Positions 45,406 through 54,010 of a stretch of 64,000 bases of DNA are shown here, piece by piece. The notes beneath the pieces are model-generated. The model was not told the DNA's origin and made no database searches. It saw nothing but the letters and a program-made list of their open reading frames with translations. The stretch covers positions 23,601-87,600 of the forward strand of contig DATMFV010000014.1 of NCBI GenBank assembly GCA_035555975.1. The letters are read 5' to 3'. Position numbers and translations under genes: made by a program. This stretch comes from DATMFV01 sp035555975 (GTDB taxonomy: Bacteria > Verrucomicrobiota > Verrucomicrobiia > Chthoniobacterales > Chthoniobacteraceae). Position 1 is the first letter of the stretch. Every line of letters starts with the position of its first letter.

Positions 45406-46731
45406 ATGCCTACCGGAGTAAAAGCCGCCCGCGGAAAGCGGTATCGCCCCCTCAAAAAGGTCGCACGCCTCGCCGTGATCTCCAGCCTCGCCCTCTGCCT
45501 GCCAATGGCCTGTACCCGGCCTGAAAGCGACCGGAACCGAATTGTCTATGCATTCTGGGGTTCCGTCCAGCAACAGAAGGCGGAGGAGGAGATCATCGGG
45601 GCCTTTGAGGAGGCGCACCCGGAGATTCACGTGGAAACCCTCCCCGTCGGAAGTCGCTTCGTCGACAAGATTCAGGCCATGCTGGTCGGGGGCGTGGCAC
45701 CGGATGTCATGATGGTCACCAATGACTTTTATTATGACTGGGCCGTCCGGGGAGCCTTGGCCGACCTGACCAACGAAATGCAAACCCTTCGGGAAGAAGG
45801 CGAAGTGATGCCGACCGCCCTCCGTGCAACGGCCTGGAACCAACGGGTCTACGCGCTTCCGGTCAATGCGCATGGCTGGGTTACCTATGTCAATCAAACC
45901 GCCCTCAGGAAGGCCGGGATAGCAATCCCCGAGAGCGGCCTCACCTGGGATTTCATCCTGTCGGTCGCACCACAACTCGCCAGCCGGGAGGGCCATCCCG
46001 ATGCACCGACGGAATTTGCCATGTTCGCACCTGACGCGGTCACGATTTTCTGGCAATGTGGCGCGAGGTTGTTTGACGACCTGGCCCACCCGACGAAAGT
46101 CACCATCAACTCGCCGGAGGCCCTCAAGGCGCTGGAACTGGTTCGAACACTCCACGCAAATCCCCTCGTGGTCCCGGCGGAAGTCAGCAAGGACGAAGGA
46201 ACCTATCAACTCTTCAAGGATGGCCGGGTGGCCTTCTTCTTTAATGGGCGGTGGATCAGCCCCGAACTGATCGGGCGAACCGACTTCGAGTGGGATATCC
46301 TGCCTTACCCCGGCATGGAGGGCTCGAACCTGACGGTCCACGATTTCACGGGGTTGGCGGTCTGGTCCAAGAGCCCGCGCCAGGAGGCTGCCCGGAAGTT
46401 TGTGCAGTTCTATGCCTCCCGGGCCGGGGCCGCCCTGGCGATGGGACATATGCGCAACGTACCGGTCTTTCGCGAAGATGCCTATGGAAAAGACTTTCTC
46501 TCCCTGCGGCCGCCCAGCTCGATGCGCCATTACTCCGCTACCATGGAGGAAGGCGCTTCGCTGAATTTTGTCTATACACCCGGGGTTGCGCGGGTCAAAC
46601 GTCTGTTTCAAAACCGGATGCAACAGGCGCTGGCCGAGCCTGACCTCCCCTCCGAACTCATCATCCAGGGGCTGGAAGCGGACCTGCGGCGTTGGCTCAA
46701 GGAGATGAAGGAGGCGGGCATCCTGAACTAA
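45406..46731 (+). CDS. Sugar ABC transporter substrate-binding lipoprotein
   Basis: 441 residues. A basic N-terminus and a lipobox-like LPMAC place the lipidated Cys at 36. The rest is an extracellular solute-binding protein family 1 fold (IVYAFWGSVQQQKAEEEIIGAFEEAHPEIHVETLPVG; GGVAPDVMMVTNDFYYDWA; DGRVAFFFNGRWISPELIG). It delivers oligosaccharides to the two permeases encoded next. The position after the sulfatase suggests the ligand is a product of the lyase and sulfatase. Confidence 0.9.
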   Translation: MPTGVKAARGKRYRPLKKVARLAVISSLALCLPMACTRPESDRNRIVYAFWGSVQQQKAEEEIIGAFEEAHPEIHVETLPVGSRFVDKIQAMLVGGVAPDVMMVTNDFYYDWAVRGALADLTNEMQTLREEGEVMPTALRATAWNQRVYALPVNAHGWVTYVNQTALRKAGIAIPESGLTWDFILSVAPQLASREGHPDAPTEFAMFAPDAVTIFWQCGARLFDDLAHPTKVTINSPEALKALELVRTLHANPLVVPAEVSKDEGTYQLFKDGRVAFFFNGRWISPELIGRTDFEWDILPYPGMEGSNLTVHDFTGLAVWSKSPRQEAARKFVQFYASRAGAALAMGHMRNVPVFREDAYGKDFLSLRPPSSMRHYSATMEEGASLNFVYTPGVARVKRLFQNRMQQALAEPDLPSELIIQGLEADLRRWLKEMKEAGILN

Positions 46732-46737
46732 CCCATC

Positions 46738-47769
46738 ATGAGAGTCGAAGGAAACAACGGCGAAACTGCGGTATTACCCCCGCCTGGAGGAGACAATGGT
46801 GGGTTCCCTCCGGGCAGGCAGATGCCAACCCGGAAGAGGAACCTGCCGGGAATGCTTTCCATGCGCACCTTGCGAAAGGTGCTTCTTGTGGCAGCGTTTC
46901 TGGCTCCCAACGTGATCGGCTTCCTGTTGTTTACCGCAGGCCCCGTGCTCGCCGGTGTCGTCTTGAGCTTTACCTCATGGGACCTGCTCACACCGCCCCG
47001 ATGGGTCGGCACGACGAACTTTGTCAACCTGCTCGGTTTTTATACCGACATCGACGGATCGTTGCAGGCGCGCGACCCCGACTTCTGGAAATACCTTTAC
47101 AACACGGTCTTCCTGCTTCTGGCCCTGCCCGTCAACATCGGGACGTCGCTCTTCCTCGCAGTGGTCCTCGTCAAAAAGATCCGGTTCAGCAACTTCTACC
47201 GGCTCATCTTTTTTATGCCGAGCATTCTTGCCGGTGTGTCGATCTTCTATCTCTGGCGCTGGATCTTCAATCCAAACTATGGCCTGTTCAATGCGCTGCT
47301 TGCCGCAGTCGGCGTGGAAGGACCGGGATGGCTGACCGACCCGTTGTGGGTCAAACCGGCGCTCATGCTCATGCAGTGCTGGATCGGCGTCGGGGGCACC
47401 GGCATGATTCTCTATATCGCCGCGCTCAAAAGCATCCCGGCTGAACTCTATGAAGCGGCGCAAATGGACGGGGCCGGTCCTTGGCACGAGTTTTGGGCGG
47501 TGACCTGGCCCTCCGTGATGCCGATCACCTTCTTTCTTCTGGTCATGGGGACCATCGGCGGGCTTCAGAGCGGAGTCGAGTCGGTCATGATCATGACCGG
47601 GGGCGGCCCCAACGGCGCCTCAACCACGCTCGGTTACTATATCTATACCAAAGCCTTTGTCGATTTTGAGATGGGCTATGCGGCTTCTATTTCCATCATC
47701 CTCTTTTTCATCATCCTGATACTTACCCTGATCAACTGGAAATATGGGGGCAAGAATGTGGCCGATTGA
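46738..47769 (+). CDS. Sugar ABC transporter permease, MalF-like
   Basis: 343 residues. A Pro/Gly-rich cytosolic N-terminus of about 40 residues is followed by six membrane segments (first: LLVAAFLAPNVIGFLLFTAGPVL). The EAA loop that docks the ATPase is EAAQMDGAGPWHEFWAVTWPSVMP. It overlaps the next permease region. No ATP-binding subunit is encoded in the window. Confidence 0.92.
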   Translation: MRVEGNNGETAVLPPPGGDNGGFPPGRQMPTRKRNLPGMLSMRTLRKVLLVAAFLAPNVIGFLLFTAGPVLAGVVLSFTSWDLLTPPRWVGTTNFVNLLGFYTDIDGSLQARDPDFWKYLYNTVFLLLALPVNIGTSLFLAVVLVKKIRFSNFYRLIFFMPSILAGVSIFYLWRWIFNPNYGLFNALLAAVGVEGPGWLTDPLWVKPALMLMQCWIGVGGTGMILYIAALKSIPAELYEAAQMDGAGPWHEFWAVTWPSVMPITFFLLVMGTIGGLQSGVESVMIMTGGGPNGASTTLGYYIYTKAFVDFEMGYAASISIILFFIILILTLINWKYGGKNVAD

Positions 47770-47770
47770 C

Positions 47771-48700
47771 ATGAAAACCCGTTTCTCAAAAACAAGCCTG
47801 TGGCACCTTCCCTTGATCGGGATGGGGCTGACCTGCCTGCTGCCGCTACTTTTCATGATCGTTACGGCCCTGGCCCCGCCTGAACAGGCGATGAAGACCT
47901 CCACCGCGATTTCAGAGATGATCATCCCCCGCCACTACCGGTGGGAAAACTTCGTCGAAGTCTGGACGATCGTTCCGTTTCTCCGGTACTATATCAACAG
48001 TGTATTCGTCGCGCTGGTGATCACCTCCGGCAAGGTCTTTACCAGCGCGATGGCGGCCTATGCCTTTTCCCGCCTGCAATGGAAGGGGCGCGACGTGCTG
48101 TTCCTCCTCTACCTGGCGACGATGATGATTCCCGGCTCGGTCACCATGATCCCCAACTTCATCATCATGAAACTGCTGCCGGAACTCCTTTCTTCCGGCC
48201 TTCCATTCATTGACTGGATGGGCCTGCGCTTCCTCGGCAACGGCCCCAATGCGCCCGGCGTGGGCCGCTTTCTCGGGCTGGACTCCTATTTCGCCCTGAT
48301 CGCCCCCGGCATGTTCTCGGCCTACGGAACGTTCCTGCTCCGGCAGTTTTTCATGAGCCTGCCGAAGGATCTCGACGAAGCGGCCACCATCGATGGCTGC
48401 AATCATTGGGGCATCTTTACACGGGTGATTCTCCCGCTCTCCCTGCCGGGCATTACGACACTAAGCATCGTTACCTTCATCGGAGCGTGGGGCTCCTTCC
48501 TGTGGCCGCTGGTTGTTACCCACCAGGAGTATATGCGAACGCTGCCGGTGGGGCTTCAATCCTTCCAGGGTCAATACGGAACGGAATGGCACCTGATGAT
48601 GGCGGCTTCCCTGCTGATGTTGCTGCCGGTCATGGTCATCTTCCTCTTTGGTCAACGCTTCTTTGTCTCAGGCATCACCAGCGGAGCCGTCAAGGGGTGA
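47771..48700 (+). CDS. Sugar ABC transporter permease, MalG-like
   Basis: 309 residues from the ATG at 47771, directly behind the MalF stop; an in-frame start at 47744 would overlap it. Six membrane segments are visible and the EAA loop is DEAATIDGCNHWGIFTRVILPLSLPG. An unusual insertion of about 40 residues (LLPELLSSGLPFIDWMGLRFLGNGPNAPGVGRFLGLDS written here only by its ends: LLPEL...GLDS, about 136-175) lies between membrane segments 3 and 4. Confidence 0.9.
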   Translation: MKTRFSKTSLWHLPLIGMGLTCLLPLLFMIVTALAPPEQAMKTSTAISEMIIPRHYRWENFVEVWTIVPFLRYYINSVFVALVITSGKVFTSAMAAYAFSRLQWKGRDVLFLLYLATMMIPGSVTMIPNFIIMKLLPELLSSGLPFIDWMGLRFLGNGPNAPGVGRFLGLDSYFALIAPGMFSAYGTFLLRQFFMSLPKDLDEAATIDGCNHWGIFTRVILPLSLPGITTLSIVTFIGAWGSFLWPLVVTHQEYMRTLPVGLQSFQGQYGTEWHLMMAASLLMLLPVMVIFLFGQRFFVSGITSGAVKG

Positions 48701-48731
48701 TCTTAACCGTTAACACCTGACTTTAACACCG

Positions 48732-50150
48732 ATGACATTAACTGACGAACTGGCCCGCCTGACGGTGGGCAAAGAGAAACATCCTATCAGGGAACCAGCC
48801 ATTGGCGCTGCGAAGATGCTGCTCCTCGACGCCCTCGGGTGCGCCATCGCAGGCTGGAACGCCGGTGGCTGCCGGGAGATCATCACGTTGATGCACGACT
48901 GGGGCGGCAAGCCCGAAGCCTCGATCCTGCTCTACGGCGGCAGCCTGCCCGCTCCCAACGCCGCATTTGCCAACAGCGTCCTGATCCATGCCCAGGACTT
49001 TGATGATGTCTATATCCCCGGCCTGCTCCATATTTCGTCCATCGTCGTGCCGGCGGTGCTCGCGGTCGGTCAGGCCCGACGGACAACCGGGCGCGAAGCT
49101 CTGGAAGCGATGGTGATGGGGGTGGAGGTGGCCGCACGTATCGGGATGGAAGAGAACGGTTTCCGTCGGGGCAATACCTTCCTGCCTTCCTCGCTGGTCG
49201 GCGGCTTTGGCGGTGTTGCGGCGGCTGCGCGGCTCATGGGAATGAACCCTGACCAATGCAGGCATGCTCTCGGGATCAACTATGCACAAGTGTCGGGAAA
49301 CCGTCAGGCGTTGATTGATTCAACGCTAACCAAGCGAATGCAACCGGCGCTTGCAGTGCGCAGCGCTCTCTGGAGTGCCGCTTTGGCCAGCCGGGGGCTG
49401 ACCGGCCCCCACCAGCCCCTCGAAGGTGAAGCGGGATATTACCGCGCCTATACCGACCTTCCCGAACCACCTGCGCCGGGGAGTTTTCTGCGAGTGACCG
49501 AAGAGATGCAGATCGAGCGGATCTCCTACAAGCATTATCCCAGTTGTGGCATCAGCCACCCGTGTCAACTCGCGGTGGAAACCCTTCTTGCAGAGGAAGA
49601 CTTTCACCCCTCGAAGGTCACCAGAGTCGAGATCTTTGGCGTGCCGCCGGGGGGACTGGTCAGCCGGCCCTTTGAGATCGGGCCCGATCCGCAGGTCGAC
49701 GCCCAGTTCAGTATTGCCTGGGCGGTTGCGCACACCCTGCTTCGCGGCCGGGCCACGTTGGCCGATTACCAAGGCGAGCGTGTGATCGCGGACAGGGAGG
49801 TGATTCAACTCGCCAGATTGATCACCTATATCCCCACACCGGAGAGGCTGCCCGACGACGGCTTGGCTGCAGATGTCCCCCGTCATGGAGTGGTTCTTAC
49901 TTTGGACGACGGCCGACGCCTGATGCGTTTTCGCAGTCCGTCGGAAGTCATGAGACCGGGCAACCGAAGCCCGGATGAACTCACCGCGAAGTTTTACGAA
50001 TGCCTCTCCTATTCAGGCATCGCCTCCAGATCACAGGGAGAGGAAATCGTCGGCGAGATCATGCAGCTCGATACGGCGGAGAGCCTTGAAGGGCTGCTGG
50101 CAAGCCTTCCCCACATTCCTTCAGAAAGATCCTCCAGAGCGCAAAACTAA
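48732..50150 (+). CDS. MmgE/PrpD-family protein
   Basis: 472 residues. The family signature regions are present: AAKMLLLDALGCAIAG near the N-terminus, NAAFANSVLIHAQDFDD, and the C-terminal dimer domain with YPSCGISHPCQLAVET. Members include 2-methylcitrate dehydratase, cis-aconitate decarboxylase and iminodisuccinate epimerase; the sequence alone does not decide among them. It lies 31 bp after the permease and 13 bp before a fumarase/argininosuccinate-lyase-type gene. That pairing is known for iminodisuccinate epimerase plus C-N lyase. Confidence 0.85.
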   Translation: MTLTDELARLTVGKEKHPIREPAIGAAKMLLLDALGCAIAGWNAGGCREIITLMHDWGGKPEASILLYGGSLPAPNAAFANSVLIHAQDFDDVYIPGLLHISSIVVPAVLAVGQARRTTGREALEAMVMGVEVAARIGMEENGFRRGNTFLPSSLVGGFGGVAAAARLMGMNPDQCRHALGINYAQVSGNRQALIDSTLTKRMQPALAVRSALWSAALASRGLTGPHQPLEGEAGYYRAYTDLPEPPAPGSFLRVTEEMQIERISYKHYPSCGISHPCQLAVETLLAEEDFHPSKVTRVEIFGVPPGGLVSRPFEIGPDPQVDAQFSIAWAVAHTLLRGRATLADYQGERVIADREVIQLARLITYIPTPERLPDDGLAADVPRHGVVLTLDDGRRLMRFRSPSEVMRPGNRSPDELTAKFYECLSYSGIASRSQGEEIVGEIMQLDTAESLEGLLASLPHIPSERSSRAQN

Positions 50151-50163
50151 CCATCCATCCTTT

Positions 50164-51666
50164 ATGACGACAGACAAGATGACCAAAGAAGAATATGTAA
50201 GCCGCCGTGATCACCGCGCCCACAGCGCGGGGGTGCCCCCTGACCCAAGACGCAGGTACTGGAATCAGTTTCCGGACAAAGTCTGGGATCACCTGCGCAA
50301 TCGCCTCCGCTACTGCGGGAAAATGGACAAGGCCTGGACGGTGATGCTTTATCGCCAAAACCTGATCACCCTCGCCACCGCCCGGAAGTTGCTCACGGTA
50401 TTGGCGGACTCGGACCACGAAGTCGGCGTCGGCGGTGAAGACTGGATCAAGGAAAAGCTTGGCGGCGATGAAGATACCGCCAGCGCGGTGAATCTCGGGC
50501 GGACCATGCAGGAACCGATGGCCCGCATGCAGATGCGCGAGACTCTGCTCGACGTCCTTGACCTGCTGCACGAGGTTCGCAAAATGACCCTCGACCGGGC
50601 CGAAGAATTTGCCGATGCCATGATGTCCGGGCAAAGCCACATGTCCCATGCCCAGCCGACCACCTACGGGCAATACCTTCTGAGCGTTCATGACGGCTTC
50701 GCCCGCGCCGGGGAGCAACTGGCGTTGGCCTACAAGTTCAATAACATGAATAGCGGCGGCTGCGGCGCCTGTTCGGGCACCGGTTGGAATGTCGACCGAC
50801 ACCTCATTACGGAACTGCTCGGCTTTGATGAGCTGATCGAGCTGGTTTACGATTGTGAAGCCAGTCAGGACCAGATCCCGCAGATACTCTTTGCGATGTC
50901 CAGCCTGGCACTTACGTTGAACCGGAGCGCCCTGGATCATGAAATCTGGTGTCTGGAGGAGATCGGGATGATGGAAGTCGGTCCGGGCTGGAAGGGGTTA
51001 AGCTCGTTCATGCCGCAGAAGGCCCACTCCGGTGCCGATACCGAAATGATCCGGATCGCCTGCAATGAAGTCTTTGGCCAGACGATGAACGGCTTTTTCT
51101 CCTACAAGGGGGAACTTATTCAGGATAATCTGCCGGTTTACCTGGCTCCCAACATTGTCTTCAAGGCCAGCGGACAACTCCAGCGGGCTCTGGGGCTTTG
51201 GCTGACGATGCTTCCCGACATGATCGTTCATCGCGACCGGATGGTGCAAATTGTCAAGGAAGGCTATAGCGGCGCTCCTGATCTGGCCATTGTCCTGATC
51301 CGCGACCATCAATACGGTTCCCGGCAGGCTCACCGTATTTGCGCGAACGCCATCCGCATGGCTCGGGAGCGAGGCATCAAGCCTTGCCGGATGACCGGCG
51401 CTTTGCTTGATGAAGCGGCTGCGGTCTCTGATGAACCGAAGCCGCATTTGACCACTGCGGAGGTTCAGGAGTGCATGAGCCTCGACCATTTCTTTGAGAA
51501 GCACTGCAATACCGGCGATCCCTGCCCGTCAGAAACGCTTCGGATGATTGTCGAACGGCGTAAACAATTCGACGCCTCCTGCCAGCAGCAGGCGGCACGA
51601 AAGCGCCGGGTTGAGGAGGGCGAAAGAAAACTGGCGCAGGCCATCCGGGAGATCCTAGCAGAATAA
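50164..51666 (+). CDS. Argininosuccinate-lyase/fumarase-superfamily C-N lyase
   Basis: 500 residues from the ATG at 50164. The three conserved regions of the superfamily are recognisable: about 150-165 (MSGQSHMSHAQPTTYGQ, equivalent to the ThrHis region), the helix with NMNSGGCGACSGTGW, and the mobile signature loop as GLSSFMPQKAHSG (usual SS.MP.K.N). The chemistry is a beta-elimination releasing fumarate or a similar product from an N- or O-substituted succinate. It differs from housekeeping ArgH in length and signature. Paired with MmgE/PrpD in the ABC operon, it probably serves catabolism. Confidence 0.82.
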   Translation: MTTDKMTKEEYVSRRDHRAHSAGVPPDPRRRYWNQFPDKVWDHLRNRLRYCGKMDKAWTVMLYRQNLITLATARKLLTVLADSDHEVGVGGEDWIKEKLGGDEDTASAVNLGRTMQEPMARMQMRETLLDVLDLLHEVRKMTLDRAEEFADAMMSGQSHMSHAQPTTYGQYLLSVHDGFARAGEQLALAYKFNNMNSGGCGACSGTGWNVDRHLITELLGFDELIELVYDCEASQDQIPQILFAMSSLALTLNRSALDHEIWCLEEIGMMEVGPGWKGLSSFMPQKAHSGADTEMIRIACNEVFGQTMNGFFSYKGELIQDNLPVYLAPNIVFKASGQLQRALGLWLTMLPDMIVHRDRMVQIVKEGYSGAPDLAIVLIRDHQYGSRQAHRICANAIRMARERGIKPCRMTGALLDEAAAVSDEPKPHLTTAEVQECMSLDHFFEKHCNTGDPCPSETLRMIVERRKQFDASCQQQAARKRRVEEGERKLAQAIREILAE

Positions 51667-51707
51667 GATCAACAAGCTTCCATCCAAGGACGGATCGGGT
51701 ATTTATG

Positions 51708-51740
51708 TTGACACTCGCTTCTCCAGGGGTAAATTGCCCC
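51708..51740 (+). promoter_or_regulatory. Promoter with embedded palindrome before the AbiEi-like fragment
   Basis: A consensus -35 TTGACA (51708-51713) and a -10-like TAAATT (51730-51735) have a 16-bp spacer. The near-palindrome GGGGTAAATTGCCCC (51726-51740) covers the -10 and ends one base before the GTG at 51742, so the transcript would be nearly leaderless. The layout fits an autoregulated antitoxin promoter. Confidence 0.5.
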
Positions 51741-51741
51741 T

Positions 51742-51930
51742 GTGAGGCGCTCATTCCGGGAATCCCAGACTAATCTTTTCGCCATCGCGGAAGGCCAAGG
51801 GGGCTATTTTACCGCAAAGCAAGCGGTGGAGACGGAGTTTGATCGCACTCAACCGCGTTCTCTTGAATCTCACCTCAAGCGGTTGGAAAAATTGGTTCCC
51901 AATGACGTTGCCGTAGGTGAACGCGGGTGA
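51742..51930 (+). pseudogene. Truncated AbiEi-type antitoxin (N-terminal HTH only)
   Basis: 62 residues from a GTG. LFAIAEGQGGYFTAKQAVE is the typical N-terminal winged-helix start of type IV antitoxin AbiEi-family regulators, which normally exceed 180 residues. The similarity fades after about residue 40 and a stop follows. No AbiEii nucleotidyltransferase toxin gene follows. It is interpreted as a remnant; a short regulator cannot be excluded. Confidence 0.55.
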
Positions 51931-52003
51931 TAACCATCAATTCCAGCGTTGATCGGCGTGATCCATTGAGATAATCATCAATCCGGTCCAAGCCTCCCGG
52001 GAG

Positions 52004-52255
52004 ATGAAATCGAGCAAATTAACCGCCGCCTACCGCCGACTGCGAACACAGGCGCTCTGGAAGTTGCTCGCTTCCGATAACGGGCCAACCATCCTCGCCT
52101 TGCTCCAGTCTCATCTTTACGAGAGCGAACGGAGCTTGCCGGGGTCGATCTTTCATGACCACATCGCGCGGGAATTGGAGGAACTGCGCGCCAACGGGGA
52201 GACGCTTCCACAAACGGCACAAGGATATATCGCGGGCTGGCTTGCGGCGGGTTAG
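52004..52255 (+). pseudogene. Truncated DUF3375 protein (Wadjet JetA/MksB-like N-terminus)
   Basis: 83 residues. The pattern ALWKLLASDNGPTILALLQSHL...LPGSIFHDHIARELEELRANGE...QTAQGYIAGWLAAG matches the N-terminus of DUF3375 proteins as I remember them; full members have about 480 residues. The frame ends exactly where the family continues with a Trp-Leu-x-Arg stretch. DUF3375 is JetA of the plasmid-restricting Wadjet system; no JetB, JetC or JetD is present here, so this is a relic. Confidence 0.5.
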
Positions 52256-52261
52256 GAGTTT

Positions 52262-52358
52262 CAACCTGCGGGACAACCGGCTCTTCTACGGCGGGGGCAA
52301 CGGCTGCGGGGGTCTGAACGCCGAACTCGTCTTCTTCTTCATCGAATGGATAGGCCAT
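52262..52358 (-). pseudogene. 5' fragment of an unknown accessory gene
   Basis: From the ATG at 52358 the minus strand reads MAYPFDEEEDEFGVQTP and an Ala/Pro/Val/Glu-rich run for about 32 codons. It then enters the antisense of the DUF3375 fragment, so two truncated genes meet near 52258. It shares a 71-nt leader layout with the intact gene at 55190, including 20 identical bases and a hairpin before the start. Confidence 0.4.
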
Positions 52359-52409
52359 GCAAGGGGTTTTCCCCTCGATGGGCGGTGGCGTCTACCGCGA
52401 GCACGACCA

Positions 52410-52429
52410 AACCCGGCAAAAGACGACAT
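52410..52429 (-). repeat. Shared leader sequence, copy A
   Basis: AACCCGGCAAAAGACGACAT here is repeated in inverse orientation at 55119-55138. In the sense of the downstream gene both copies begin 71 nt before an ATGGC start. Between box and start both leaders carry a small hairpin with an A-rich loop (GGGG-AAAA-CCCC here). Confidence 0.7.
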
Positions 52430-52654
52430 GGGAGGCTGGTTTTCGTGGGTGAAATGTTGGTATTGGGTTGGATTTTGTTGGTATGGGGGGCGAGCGGTCA
52501 GGTCGACCTGGAGGCCGTCCACGAAGACGAGGCGGCGAAGTGGTTTGCGGTGGCACCGTGATCGCCCGGGGGTTTAGCGGTTTCAAACCGCTAAACCCCC
52601 AAAGACCAAGAAAAGACTGGAAGGCCCAGCAGCGATCTAGTACAAGGCTCAGCC

Positions 52655-53410
52655 ATGAAGGAGTTAATCCCCGTCCATAATCAAGGAGCCGATTTTTTAG
52701 TGGATTCACGCGATGTCGCCAAAGCATTCAGCGTAAAACACAAGAGCTTGCGTGATTTAATTGAAGATCACGAGGCAGAAATTCGGCGCTTGGGGGTTTT
52801 TAGGTTCGAAGCTGAGAGGCCTCTTCCGGGTTCTTCAGGAGGAAGGCCGGCTCGGTTCTACTGGTTGAATTTCGACCAAACGGTTTACCTCCTAACTATC
52901 ACGAGAAGCACAGAGGAGACCCGCCACTTCCGAGTTCAGTTAATTCTCGCATTCAAGGCGGCCCGAGAGCGCTTTAGGGCGATAGACGGATATGTGCTCT
53001 CAGTTCCTGATCGGTGGAGGAAAACTTTCGGAGACGATTTTTACAAGCACCTTCTGAAAATCTACGGGGCTGAGTTTGACGCATCGAAGAACAAGCCAAG
53101 CTGGGTCGGCAATTGGACCAACAAGTTCATTTACGAGCCAATTTATAATGGCTTATCGAATGAGCTAAAGCTCCGAAGGCGAGCGTACTGCGGAAGCTCG
53201 GGCAAAGACCCCGACTTCATAAGGCTTCATCAGTTTCTAGAGGAAACAGCCAAGGATCAACTTAGAGAGCATGTTACCAAGGTCTTAACAATCCTAACGG
53301 TGTCCAGATCAAAGCAGGAATTTGCAGAGCACTTCATTGCTCTTTTCCATGGGGCGATGCAGCTCCAGCTAGATGATCTGCTTAGAGCCGCCGACGACCC
53401 CTGCTCTTGA
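52655..53410 (+). CDS. Phage-type Rha/P63C domain protein
   Basis: 251 residues. The N-terminal part (VDSRDVAKAFSVKHKSLRDLIED, then RPARFYWLNFDQTVYLLTITRSTEETRHFRVQLILAFKAAR) is the Rha/KilA-like phage regulatory domain. The C-terminal part (WRKTFGDDFYKHLLKIYG; PSWVGNWTNKFIYEPIYNGLSNELKLR; LREHVTKVLTILTVSRSKQEF) resembles the P63C domain. Such two-part proteins are common in prophages and satellite elements. It is intact and GC-poorer than the core genes. Confidence 0.72.
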   Translation: MKELIPVHNQGADFLVDSRDVAKAFSVKHKSLRDLIEDHEAEIRRLGVFRFEAERPLPGSSGGRPARFYWLNFDQTVYLLTITRSTEETRHFRVQLILAFKAARERFRAIDGYVLSVPDRWRKTFGDDFYKHLLKIYGAEFDASKNKPSWVGNWTNKFIYEPIYNGLSNELKLRRRAYCGSSGKDPDFIRLHQFLEETAKDQLREHVTKVLTILTVSRSKQEFAEHFIALFHGAMQLQLDDLLRAADDPCS

Positions 53411-53526
53411 TCCTCCTATTCCACCTATGGGCATGGCTGATCTGGGTCGCTTTCAATAACCTCTTCTCAATCGAACTGATACCCGCCGCTCTTACTGTCG
53501 CGGAGGAACTGCATCCGGCGCTTGTT

Positions 53527-53739
53527 TTACAACAGTCTCCGGAAGTCGTCCGGGCTCAATCCTACGTGTTGGGCGATGTGCCCCATCGTAAAGGCGTTGA
53601 TGGGGTTGTGGCGGGGGATCTGGACCATGAGGGTGCCGTTACTCATGGTGATGTGCTTGCCTTGGCGGATCACGTTATAACCGAGCTTGCAGAGTACCCG
53701 GACCGCGTCTTTCTGGCTGATCCCGGGGAGCTTCGGCAT
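53527..53739 (-). CDS. hicA: HicA-family mRNA interferase toxin
   Basis: 70 residues from the ATG at 53739 (a GTG at 53766 would overlap hicB). The double-stranded-RNA-binding-like fold shows MPKLPGISQKDAVRVLCKLGYNVIRQ followed by GKHITMSNG with the catalytic His. It cleaves mRNA when freed from HicB. The gene sits after the antitoxin, the order hicB-hicA, on the minus strand. Confidence 0.85.
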   Translation of the reverse strand: MPKLPGISQKDAVRVLCKLGYNVIRQGKHITMSNGTLMVQIPRHNPINAFTMGHIAQHVGLSPDDFRRLL

Positions 53740-53756
53740 AATACGGCATCCCTGCC

Positions 53757-53963
53757 TTAGACACAAACCGACTCGTGAACCACCGTGATGGCTCCTTCCT
53801 CACGAAGGAGTTCGTCCCGAGCGGCAAGATATTCGACGATTGCCTCCCGGATATTGGTCACGGCCTCTTCCCGGGTTGCCCCTTGCGAGCAGCACCCCGG
53901 AAGGTCGTTACACCAGACGGCCCAACCCTCATCGCTTTGAACCAATGTGATGCGGTGCTTCAT
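53757..53963 (-). CDS. hicB: HicB-family antitoxin
   Basis: 68 residues with the HicB partial RNase H fold: ITLVQSDEGWAVWCNDLPGCCSQGATREEAVTNIREAIVEYL. There is no added C-terminal DNA-binding domain, so repression, if any, would use another surface. It lies upstream of and adjacent to hicA. Three 10-bp direct repeats at 54011-54040 lie 48-77 bp upstream. Confidence 0.88.
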   Translation of the reverse strand: MKHRITLVQSDEGWAVWCNDLPGCCSQGATREEAVTNIREAIVEYLAARDELLREEGAITVVHESVCV

Positions 53964-54010
53964 TTTTGCAGCACGATAGACCAGCGATTGCGGAAAATCA
54001 AGGCGAACTG

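Noticed and set aside
48703..48713. TTAACCGTTAA palindrome before the MmgE/PrpD gene as a promoter operator
   Set aside because: It is short, lies in a 31-bp gap inside an operon and has no second copy in the locus; likely chance.
49975..50163. Upstream extension of the C-N lyase frame
   Set aside because: It lies inside the MmgE/PrpD gene in another frame; the ATG at 50164 is well placed 13 bp after that gene's stop.
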